A stretch of 64,000 bases of DNA from Litoribrevibacter euphylliae (GTDB taxonomy: Bacteria > Pseudomonadota > Gammaproteobacteria > Pseudomonadales > Litoribrevibacteraceae): positions 372,001 to 436,000 of the forward strand of contig NZ_JBHRSZ010000004.1 in NCBI RefSeq assembly GCF_042646085.1. Reading direction: 5' to 3'. How positions within the stretch are numbered: position 1 is the first letter of the stretch; the number at the start of each line of letters is the position of its first letter. This document shows, piece by piece, positions 33,933 through 41,242 of this stretch. The notes under the pieces are model-generated. The model saw only the letters and a list, made by a program, of their open reading frames with translations, was not told where the DNA came from and did not search any database. The position numbers and the translations under genes are program-made.

Positions 33933-35201
33933 TTAAGAGCACTCTTTGTTGATCACATGCATTAGTTTTACTAAACAAGGAATATGATGTGAGGCCAAAG
34001 CTAAACCTGTGGTTAGAATGGCAACTGAAATGTCACGATCCGGGTCTGCCCAGCACATCTTGTTGATCAAACCGATATGGCCATACGCGTTTTCGGTATT
34101 TTTACCCCACATGCCGAAAGGCTTGCCGCCCAACATCAGGCCTGCGCTGTATCGCATCGGGATCATCATGGTTCGGTCAAAACTAAAATCGCCAAATGGA
34201 TGCGTCGCACGAATAACGGTTTCAGGTTCAAGTATCTGTTTACCGTTCCATTCGCCTTGATTTAATAGCATCTGATAGAAACGAGAAATCTCTTCGGCGG
34301 ATGCGTATAGGTTTGCGGCCGGAATGGTGCAGTCCATCCAGCGATAATCGTTAGAGATCATCGCCGCTTCTGGGAAAGAAGCCCCCAGTGCTCGCTTCAC
34401 TAACCAAGACATAGGGAAGGGCGCATTAGGGCCTGTTGCGTAGTTTTGAGCTACTTGATTTCGATGCTCTTCTTCCAAACCAAAGGTGAAATATTTCATA
34501 TCCATTGGTTGACGGAAATGTTGATCCAAGTACTCGTTAATGGTCACGCCCATGACTTTTTTGACCACATGCTGGAAAACGAAACCTCCGGTGATGGCAT
34601 GGTAAGCGAGTTTGCTGCCGTCCACTGTGATGGGTTTGGAGTCACAAAGCAGTTCCCACACTTTGTCTTCATCGTAAATGGTGTCCAGAGGTATGCCTTT
34701 TGGAAGACCTGGAATGCCGCCCCGATGAGATAAAATTTGATGCAATGTAATGTTGCCTTTGCCGTGTCTGGCAAATTCAGGCAGATAGAAACTCACGGGG
34801 TCGAGTAGGTTCACTGCGCCTTGCTCTGCCATCTTATGCATGACTAAGGCGGTCACTGCTTTTGAAGCAGAGTACAGGCATACTGGCATATCGGCCGTTG
34901 CCACCACTTTTTCGCTGTTGTTAGTATCATTCGGGCCGTTACCACTGGCATGGCCTATGGAGCGGTGAAGCAGGATCTTACCGTTCTTTCTTAAGCACAA
35001 GGTAATCGCTGGTTGGGTACCTGTTTTATAGAGCTGCTCTGTGGCTTTCCAGATTCGTTCTTTTGAGGCTTCTGTCATTCCAACTTGTTCGCCAAATTCT
35101 TCATCCGGCATGATCTGGGTGATTTGGACAAGATCAAAATCTGTGTTACTGAGGTGAAGGGGCTTACGAAGTAAATTGATGTTAGCAATTGGGAATGACA
35201 T
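33933..35201 (-). CDS. Class C beta-lactamase-like serine hydrolase (EstB-type esterase)
   Basis: This 422-residue member of the beta-lactamase/transpeptidase-like family has the catalytic SxxK as YSASKAV (S111, K114), the second-motif tyrosine in LAYHAITGGF, and C-terminal segments MRYSAGLMLGG and YGHIGLINKMCWAD, where HIG replaces the KTG box as in EstB-type esterases and lipid hydrolases. No signal peptide is apparent, so it is more likely an intracellular esterase than a lactamase. It is first in a two-gene unit with the quinone oxidoreductase. Confidence 0.85.
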   Translation of the reverse strand: MSFPIANINLLRKPLHLSNTDFDLVQITQIMPDEEFGEQVGMTEASKERIWKATEQLYKTGTQPAITLCLRKNGKILLHRSIGHASGNGPNDTNNSEKVVATADMPVCLYSASKAVTALVMHKMAEQGAVNLLDPVSFYLPEFARHGKGNITLHQILSHRGGIPGLPKGIPLDTIYDEDKVWELLCDSKPITVDGSKLAYHAITGGFVFQHVVKKVMGVTINEYLDQHFRQPMDMKYFTFGLEEEHRNQVAQNYATGPNAPFPMSWLVKRALGASFPEAAMISNDYRWMDCTIPAANLYASAEEISRFYQMLLNQGEWNGKQILEPETVIRATHPFGDFSFDRTMMIPMRYSAGLMLGGKPFGMWGKNTENAYGHIGLINKMCWADPDRDISVAILTTGLALASHHIPCLVKLMHVINKECS

Positions 35202-35372
35202 GTTAGTTCGACTTCTCTTAGTTTTATTCTTTTAATGCTTTGAATTTTCTAGGCTTCGATTGTTGAGCAGTTCGGAATACTAGCCCGTTTTGTGTTGCTT
35301 TACAGTGGCTTATTAGGACATTCCTGTCATTATCAAAAGTTATCCAGCGTTGGACATTCCATTCTCGCATCA

Positions 35373-35870
35373 TCAGTCTGACAATGTTTGACTGATGAGT
35401 CGCTCTGAGATCAGCCCCCAAAATACCTCTCCATCCAGGTTACTGAATTTCCACCCTAAATGGGTGGTGCAACTATCACAGAGAGTCAGCGTCCAATGGA
35501 AGCCGGGAAACCATGAATGTGCAGACTGTGGTTCTCCGGCATAAAGGCAATGCCAGGTTTGGTTAAAGCAGCGAAAAATAAAGGTAATGCCATAAGGGTT
35601 ACATTGGATGTGTTCATGATTACCGTTTATAGCGACAGAAAATTCATCCTTTGTGATGATTTGCTGGCAGGACTTGCAACAGATAATGATGTCTCGTTTG
35701 GGGGCGGTTTCGCTTTGGGGTGATTCTTCTGTATTTAGGTCGCTTTGAACAACGTGCTGTTTACATTCGAAAGGAATGATAGGGCGTTGAGCTTCGGAAC
35801 GTATAAGCTTGCCGAAAGAGTGTGGTTTCTGTCGGATAATCACAATAAGGCCTATGTTAGCATTGCACAC
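35373..35870 (-). CDS. Bacterial CULT-domain (cereblon-like) protein
   Basis: The C-terminal ~105 residues form a CULT domain, the thalidomide-binding fold of cereblon. In numbering from the upstream ATG at 35933, zinc cysteines are C86, C89, C152 and C155, and the three cage tryptophans are W141, W147 and W161. Spacings W-6-W-14-W, W147-5-C152, C152-3-C155 and C155-6-W161 equal those of human cereblon W380/W386/W400 and C391/C394, and the histidine two residues before the first tryptophan is kept (HSWFPGFHW, HLGWKF, FWGLI). The ~80-residue N-terminal part is unrecognised. The start is uncertain: ATG 35933 overlaps the divergent START-domain gene; GTG 35870 or GTG 35843 are alternatives. A TATAAT lies at 35871-35876. 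Confidence 0.88.
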   Translation of the reverse strand: MCNANIGLIVIIRQKPHSFGKLIRSEAQRPIIPFECKQHVVQSDLNTEESPQSETAPKRDIIICCKSCQQIITKDEFSVAINGNHEHIQCNPYGITFIFRCFNQTWHCLYAGEPQSAHSWFPGFHWTLTLCDSCTTHLGWKFSNLDGEVFWGLISERLISQTLSD

Positions 35871-35919
35871 ATTATAAAAAATACTCTCACGGAAAGAGAG
35901 TGAATACAAAAGGTGAACT

Positions 35920-36594
35920 ATGTATAAACACATCTTAGCATCAGTTGTTCTGGCTGGTTCAGGATTGATGACGGGTATCAGCTCTGCATTTGCAGGTGCC
36001 TGGACATTGGAGAAAGAAGAAAGCGGAATCAGTGCTTACACTCAGTTTTCTGAAGAACTTGGCTATAACCGAGTTAAACTCGAAATGGTGGTGGATGCAC
36101 CCGTTGAGTCGTTAGTTTCAATTAATACGGATGCCGGTAACCTGAATCAGTGGATGGAAAGCTTTGATCAGGTGGAAGTGGTCACCCAGAACACTTGGTA
36201 TGATTACATTCTCTATGTTACCTATGATTTTCCTTTCCCATATCAAGATCGAGATTCACTAAGCCGTACGCTCGTTTATAAAAAAGATGATGGCTCGGTG
36301 GTCGTAAAGTTCTTGTTGGAAGACGAAGGTAAGCCTCAGACCGATGACTACATCCGTATGGATTACATCGACGGTGCTTGGGAATTTACGCAATTAAACG
36401 ATCAACAAACCAAGGTGGTTTATACAAGTTTGGTTTCACCGGGTGGTGAAGGGCCGAAGTGGGTGATTAATGCGTTTTCGTTGGATGTGCCGTTTACGTC
36501 TTTTCAGAATTTACGCGAGCAGCTGAAAACCTATCAACCGAGAAGTATTTCGTTAGATGAAGTTCCTATGGAGAGTGATTTAAATTTCAACTAA
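35920..36594 (+). CDS. Secreted START/SRPBCC-domain lipid-binding-like protein
   Basis: This 224-residue protein has a signal peptide (ILASVVLAGSGLMTG, cleavage expected after SSAFA) and a START-like SRPBCC domain (about 30-205). Segments such as VVDAPVESLVSINTDAGNLN, YVTYDFPFPYQDRDSL and the C-terminal helix are typical of the START-domain proteins often annotated as 'lipid transporter' in marine gammaproteobacteria. The fold makes a deep hydrophobic cavity, so binding of a lipid or other hydrophobic ligand in the periplasm is expected. It is divergent from the CULT gene, with 5' ends close or overlapping. A terminator follows at 36612. Confidence 0.85.
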   Translation: MYKHILASVVLAGSGLMTGISSAFAGAWTLEKEESGISAYTQFSEELGYNRVKLEMVVDAPVESLVSINTDAGNLNQWMESFDQVEVVTQNTWYDYILYVTYDFPFPYQDRDSLSRTLVYKKDDGSVVVKFLLEDEGKPQTDDYIRMDYIDGAWEFTQLNDQQTKVVYTSLVSPGGEGPKWVINAFSLDVPFTSFQNLREQLKTYQPRSISLDEVPMESDLNFN

Positions 36595-36611
36595 AATCGC
36601 TGTTCATCCGA

Positions 36612-36649
36612 ATAGCTGCATAACCTTTCGGTTGTGTGGCTATTTTTTT
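36612..36649 (+). terminator. Rho-independent terminator after START-domain gene
   Basis: ATAGCTGCATAACC and GGTTGTGTGGCTAT pair over 14 positions (three wobbles) with a TTTC loop, followed by seven T. It separates the START gene from the small basic gene downstream. Confidence 0.88.
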
Positions 36650-36688
36650 CTCTGCTAAAAAAATAGTGTACTAAAAAGAGGTTACATG

Positions 36689-36934
36689 ATGGCTAAAGCA
36701 AAGGCGGCTAAGAGAAAGGCTGCTAAAACACAGGCGAAGATGTCGCCGACTATTTCCGATCCGCGAGTCGTTAAAGTAAGAAACCCGTTTGCTCTTGATC
36801 CTTTAATGAAGAAAGGTGGGGCTCACGACAAATCATTCAAAGCAAAACGTAAATCATCTAAACACTTGCTCCGCAAGCAACTTGCGGAGCTTTCCTCTTT
36901 ACTGTTCGATTCCGTCTTACGTCTTTTCCGTTAG
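36689..36934 (+). CDS. Small basic protein with in-frame terminator hairpin; possible ArfA-like rescue factor
   Basis: The 81-residue frame encodes a lysine-rich N-terminus (KAKAAKRKAAKTQAK), a central NPFALDPLMKKGGAHDKS, a basic stretch KAKRKSSKH, and then a hydrophobic tail (LAELSSLLFDSVLRLF). The perfect hairpin at 36868-36890 lies inside the frame, just after the basic stretch and before the stop. In E. coli arfA a hairpin at the same relative place yields a nonstop mRNA, so the tail is missing from the active ribosome-rescue factor. The central DPL(M/F)(K/R) resembles ArfA weakly; the ArfA KGKGSY motif is not present. ATG 36689 is preferred over 36686 for spacing from AAGAGG. The ArfA-like role is inference. 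Confidence 0.6.
   Translation: MAKAKAAKRKAAKTQAKMSPTISDPRVVKVRNPFALDPLMKKGGAHDKSFKAKRKSSKHLLRKQLAELSSLLFDSVLRLFR
36868..36900 (+). terminator. Perfect hairpin plus T-rich tract inside the small basic ORF
   Basis: GCTCCGCAAG and CTTGCGGAGC form a perfect 10-bp stem with a CAA loop, followed by TTTCCTCTTT. It is inside the reading frame 36689-36934, about 44 bases before its stop codon. It can act as an intrinsic terminator or an RNase III target. Confidence 0.75.
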
Positions 36935-36987
36935 AACTCTCTTTTTTTTACGTTCACTTTTTTACTTTCAGTGTCCTTCTGAAAGGT

Positions 36988-39171
36988 CTACAGCCAAGAT
37001 ATTTCAACACCTACATTAAATACGCGTCCATAGTCTGGCAGTCCGCCTTCCGAACCGTAATATGATGGCAATGTATTATCGCGATCAAAGACATTGGATA
37101 CGTCTGAGAATACTTCGATCTGATCATTTAGTCTGTGTTGGTAATGCAGATCTGTGCGGTAATAGTCTTTGGTATCGTCCGGAGCGAATCCAGGGCTAGG
37201 GTCAGCCTCTGTGTAATTCCACATCATGCGTTGCCAAAAGCCGATGCGGGCATCCATAGAGCGTAATTGGTATTGAACGCCTAGGTTGGTGATGATGCTT
37301 GGGAACGCTTCGTAATCCACATTGTCCGTGTCATTTTTACTTTCAACATACGACGTATTGAAGGTGGTCGACCATTGGTTGATTAACCAGGTATGTAACA
37401 GTTCCACACCCCAGGATTTGTTGTTATTCATGTTCTGATAAATGTTGGATGTGCCTTGACCGCTCGGTACTAAGGCAATGGCATCGTCCCATTCACTGGT
37501 AAAGACGACCAGTTCGGTCTGATGGTGTTTGGTGTTGTGAATTAACGACCATTCATAAGTATCGATGGTTTCCGGCTTAAGGTCGGTGTTTTGAAGCACC
37601 GTTGTTTGTGAGCCTTTGCGCTCAATGGCCGTTGGGGCTCTGAAGGCGTGACCGTACATGAGCTTGGTCGTTAACGATGGGGAAATTGTGTAGATAGCGC
37701 CTAAGCGAGGCGAGGTGTGTGACCCGACGTCAGAATAATCATCCCAGCGAACACCGTAGACGAGATGCAATGCTTCACTTAAAAAGCCTGTTTTGGCTTG
37801 GAAGATAAGATGTCGGGTGTTTCGAGTATCCCCTTGGTACGGATTATCATATCGATTTCGGGTAAAGCCCTCAGGGGTGACTCGGTGAACGCGCGAATCG
37901 TTGACGGATTGGTGATCATAACCCAACCCGATAAGCCACTGGGTGTTCAGAGTTTGATTGTTTTGTTTGATATGTAGATTTGCGCCAAGTCGATCTTCAT
38001 CGGCCGATTGATAAATATAGTGGGGACAATAGACCGGATTTGGAGTAGGGCTGTCAAAGGTGGATTTACAAGGCAGCGTAGTTCCACCCAGTGTGGTCAA
38101 TTCAGTTGGATAAAAGTTGGAATCGTACTCCCAGTCTTGATGGCTTTCCCAATAGTAAAGTTGCGCTTTAATTGTTACCTGATGCTCAAGACTTTGCTCG
38201 TAAGAACTTGAGACTAAAGCAAAGTCAGAATCGTTGTCGGTTAGATCCCCTTGTCGGGCTAGACTGCTACTTTCAACATCAAAGAAAGCTGGAATGGTTT
38301 GGAAGAATTGCGAGCCGATACCCGTAAATTCATTGGCGTTGAAGTGGTTCAGGAAGGCCTTGAACGTAAACATTCCTTGCTCAAGGTCGCCGTTGATGAC
38401 ACTTAGATAGCCAGACGTATTTTCATAACCTTGATCTCGGGAGCCTTCTCCATTCGAACCATCCAGCGGATCGGTATAGTCAAACCTTAGGTTGTGATTG
38501 TCTTCTTTTCGGTACGCCAGACCATAATTAATCTGAGTATTTCCCAGTTGCCAACCGGACGTTAAAGACCCCTGCTGATAGAGTGGATTACCGGCTGCTA
38601 AGCGAGTGTTTAGGTAATCGCCTTTGTCTTTTTCCAAGCTGTAAGAAACGACGCCATGGAATGCGTCTGTGCCATAAAGTGCAGAGCCTGGGCCTCGAAT
38701 CATCTCAATTCGATCCATGAAGTCCAGCTCCATAATGGCTTTGTCATAGGCTGTGGTGGCATAGACGTAGGAGTTGAGCGGTACACCGTCCAAGGAAAAA
38801 GCCACGCCACGGACTGAGAGTTCAGTCGCGTAACCCCGAATTGCAATGGTTTCGCCGCCACCCCAGGTGGTCGTGGTATGCACGGAAGGAACTGTTTCCA
38901 GTACATCCCCTAAACGACGACTGCCTCTGGCTTGCCAATCTTCCTGAGTAATCACGGACACCGAGGATGCAACGTCTAACGCACTTTCTTCAAATAGAGA
39001 GGCAACCGTCACCTTGATGTCCATCAGGTCTTCAAGGCTTAGTTCCAAAAAGTCTTCAAATCCATCTTCAGAGGGCTGGGTCTGATTCGCGTAGCTGCTG
39101 AAACAAGTCAGTAGACTTAAAAGGGTGGCTGATGATTGGGAAACTACAAGCTTACGGGGAAAGATACTCAT
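36988..39171 (-). CDS. TonB-dependent outer-membrane receptor
   Basis: This 727-residue receptor starts with a signal peptide, then an N-terminal segment FLELSLEDLMDIKVTVAS that serves as the TonB-contact region in this subgroup. The plug domain (about 65-190) shows SVSVITQEDWQARG, VLETVPSVHTTTTWGGGETI and RIEMIRGPGSALYGTDAFHG. A beta-barrel fills the rest and ends in an aromatic-rich strand (VFNVGVEISWL). The ligand is not evident; LMDIKVT-type receptors take up siderophores, vitamin B12-like compounds or other nutrients. It is monocistronic with no adjacent siderophore genes. Confidence 0.9.
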   Translation of the reverse strand: MSIFPRKLVVSQSSATLLSLLTCFSSYANQTQPSEDGFEDFLELSLEDLMDIKVTVASLFEESALDVASSVSVITQEDWQARGSRRLGDVLETVPSVHTTTTWGGGETIAIRGYATELSVRGVAFSLDGVPLNSYVYATTAYDKAIMELDFMDRIEMIRGPGSALYGTDAFHGVVSYSLEKDKGDYLNTRLAAGNPLYQQGSLTSGWQLGNTQINYGLAYRKEDNHNLRFDYTDPLDGSNGEGSRDQGYENTSGYLSVINGDLEQGMFTFKAFLNHFNANEFTGIGSQFFQTIPAFFDVESSSLARQGDLTDNDSDFALVSSSYEQSLEHQVTIKAQLYYWESHQDWEYDSNFYPTELTTLGGTTLPCKSTFDSPTPNPVYCPHYIYQSADEDRLGANLHIKQNNQTLNTQWLIGLGYDHQSVNDSRVHRVTPEGFTRNRYDNPYQGDTRNTRHLIFQAKTGFLSEALHLVYGVRWDDYSDVGSHTSPRLGAIYTISPSLTTKLMYGHAFRAPTAIERKGSQTTVLQNTDLKPETIDTYEWSLIHNTKHHQTELVVFTSEWDDAIALVPSGQGTSNIYQNMNNNKSWGVELLHTWLINQWSTTFNTSYVESKNDTDNVDYEAFPSIITNLGVQYQLRSMDARIGFWQRMMWNYTEADPSPGFAPDDTKDYYRTDLHYQHRLNDQIEVFSDVSNVFDRDNTLPSYYGSEGGLPDYGRVFNVGVEISWL

Positions 39172-39335
39172 TACAGCTATTTTTTATAATTCTTACATGA
39201 GTCTTTCATAATAGTGAGAAAGTACTATAAAGCAAGTGTGTTTTGTGAATCCCTTTTAAATCAACCCATTATGGATATTTTTGTCAGTAGTGCTAAATAA
39301 TTGACGTTTGCTTATTTGTTTCTGAAACAAACGGA

Positions 39336-40070
39336 TTACTGAAGAAAAAAGGCCTTGTTCTCAATGGCAGGCAGATTCTTTTCTAACATTGTATTTACGA
39401 TCTTTTCGTTCAGTTTTTTCTTGTGATCTGAAAAGATAGGGCGCTTCTTATTGAATTCCTTCGCAAAACTGGATGCTTGAGTCTGAAGGCTTTCTTGATC
39501 ATCCGCTAAAAATTCAATAACCCCCAGCGCCTGCATTTCTTCAGCGGTGTATTTTTTTCCTGTCAAAATCATTTGATTAAAGGTTTTATGAGGAAAGGCT
39601 TTCAGAATGACATCCACCAAGCCGGGTAAGAAGGGAATGCCTAAATCGATTTCCGGAAAGCACACGTATCCTCGATCTTTTCGCATGATTCGAAAGTCAC
39701 AAGCGGCGGCTAAGACACAGCCGTTACCAAAGGTGTGGCCGTTGATGGCTGCAATCACTGGCACAGGAAAGCTCATTAACTTGCTGTACACCTGATCCAT
39801 GGTACGTAGGAAGGTTTGCAGTGGCTCAAAATCCTGTTTCTGAATTAGGCCTAAGAACCAGGGAACATCAATGCCTTGAGACCAGTTTTTGCCATCGTCA
39901 GAGGTGATGATCAGCGACTTGATGTTTTTATTCGCTTCGACTTCTTCCAGCTTGGCTAACAGCTCTGTGGCGAAGGCAAGATTGTGTGCATTCTTACTGA
40001 CGGCCTGGCCGTCGTTCATGGTTAGAGTGGCCACTTTACCGTCAAGGGTAAGATGAATAAGAGCTGTCAT
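39336..40070 (-). CDS. Enoyl-CoA hydratase/isomerase family protein
   Basis: This 244-residue crotonase-fold protein has the oxyanion-hole segments SQGIDVPWF and AAINGHTFGNGCVLAAACDF and a glutamate in FPEIDLGIPFLPGL at the isomerase position. The shape resembles the delta3-delta2 enoyl-CoA isomerases of the ECI type more than classic hydratases. Such an enzyme moves double bonds of unsaturated acyl-CoAs into the right place for beta-oxidation, which would fit the adjacent terpene pathway. It lies 246 bases downstream of the SDR gene, with a hairpin in the gap, so it may have its own promoter. Confidence 0.82.
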   Translation of the reverse strand: MTALIHLTLDGKVATLTMNDGQAVSKNAHNLAFATELLAKLEEVEANKNIKSLIITSDDGKNWSQGIDVPWFLGLIQKQDFEPLQTFLRTMDQVYSKLMSFPVPVIAAINGHTFGNGCVLAAACDFRIMRKDRGYVCFPEIDLGIPFLPGLVDVILKAFPHKTFNQMILTGKKYTAEEMQALGVIEFLADDQESLQTQASSFAKEFNKKRPIFSDHKKKLNEKIVNTMLEKNLPAIENKAFFLQ

Positions 40071-40213
40071 GCTTGTTTGATCCTTTTGGTCTATCTCTGC
40101 ATTCGACTGTGAATTTTATTTCTGAGGCTTGATAAAAAACTGATAGCTAAGAAGTTCAAGCTCAGCGCTGATTGAAGTACGAACTGTTTAGATAAAGCGA
40201 TTTCGTTGTTTGA

Positions 40214-40234
40214 ACCGCATGCTTTTTATGCGGT
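40214..40234. repeat. Hairpin-forming inverted repeat in the SDR-hydratase gap
   Basis: ACCGCAT and ATGCGGT flank a 7-base T-rich centre. It could be a weak terminator at the end of the atu-like operon; no clear T tract follows on the minus strand. Confidence 0.35.
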
Positions 40235-40315
40235 GCTATTTTTGCGATGTATGGTGAATTAGCGGTATCTAAATGGTTCGTACTGAAAGAACTGTGTCGA
40301 TCTCTTGTTAGCTGT

Positions 40316-41203
40316 TTAATACCCCTTCAATGGCGATTGTTTACCAACCACATAGGCTTCGGGTTCTTGCACAAATAAGTCCGGCATCAACGGGGAATCT
40401 ACTTTTTCCGGGTTTGATCGATATTGATCAAATTCAGTGACGCCGTTTTCGCGTAAGAACTCTTCATCAATAATGAGTTTGCCCGTCAGTTCTGTATCAG
40501 TGGATGACAGTAACGTCAGCGCCGCGTCGGCCATGATTGCAGGCGTACGAGCACCATTGACCGCGTGTTGACCACCAAAGGCAACAGCTGAAGTTGCAAT
40601 GACAGTGCGCGGCCAGAGTGCATTGGCGCGGATGCCATAGCGTTTAAACTCTTCAGACATCCCCAGCGTTAGTATCGACATACCGTATTTGGTGAGTGTG
40701 TAAGGGGAGTGGTTTTTCATCCAGCGCGGGTCGAAATCCAGAGGCGGGCAGAGGCTAAGAATCTGCGGGTTTCTTCCTTCTTTTGCCGACTTCTTCAAGT
40801 GAGGTAAGGCCTTCTGAGCGCATAAGAAGGTGGCGCGGAAGTTCACTTGCATCATCAAATCAAATTTTTTCAGCGGTGTGGATTCAACCCCAGCCAATGC
40901 AATAGCACCGGCATTGTTGATTAAGATATCGATGCCGCCGAAACGATCGACCGTTGCGTCAATCATGCTCTCTACTGAGGCTTCATCACGCACATCCACT
41001 TGAATTGCTAGCGCTTGCCCGCCTGCGGTTTCAACTTCTTCGGCGACCGAAAAAATCGTTCCAGGTAACTTTGGGTGTGGCTCAGCTGTTTTTGCGGCTA
41101 TGACTACGTTAGCGCCTTGTTCGGCGAATTTAATCGCCATTTCGCGACCAATTCCGCGACTGGCACCGGTAATGATGATGGTTTTATTTGCGAGTTCTGA
41201 CAT
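40316..41203 (-). CDS. Short-chain dehydrogenase (HSDL2-like), atu-cluster SDR
   Basis: This 295-residue SDR has the NAD(P)-binding motif IIITGASRGIGREMA, NNAG, and the catalytic YTLTK with SLCPPLDF in the serine region. The N-terminal section and the ending ...YRSNPE are like hydroxysteroid-dehydrogenase-like 2 proteins. In the Pseudomonas atu cluster two SDRs (AtuB, AtuG) are present; here one is found at the distal end. An oxidation of the terpenol/terpenal-derived acyl-CoA, or a 3-hydroxyacyl step, is the inferred job. It begins about 40 bases after the stop of the biotin carboxylase subunit. Confidence 0.85.
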   Translation of the reverse strand: MSELANKTIIITGASRGIGREMAIKFAEQGANVVIAAKTAEPHPKLPGTIFSVAEEVETAGGQALAIQVDVRDEASVESMIDATVDRFGGIDILINNAGAIALAGVESTPLKKFDLMMQVNFRATFLCAQKALPHLKKSAKEGRNPQILSLCPPLDFDPRWMKNHSPYTLTKYGMSILTLGMSEEFKRYGIRANALWPRTVIATSAVAFGGQHAVNGARTPAIMADAALTLLSSTDTELTGKLIIDEEFLRENGVTEFDQYRSNPEKVDSPLMPDLFVQEPEAYVVGKQSPLKGY

Positions 41204-41242
41204 TGTGTTATCTCTTATTTTTCTAATATCGGTGCTGTTTTT

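Noticed and set aside
33933..35201. Beta-lactamase resistance gene
   Set aside because: It has SxxK but no signal peptide and lacks the KTG box, so an esterase of the same superfamily is more likely.
35224..35421. Minus-strand 65-codon frame overlapping the end of the CULT gene
   Set aside because: No ribosome-binding site, no recognisable motif, and it overlaps 49 bases of the well-supported CULT gene in another frame.
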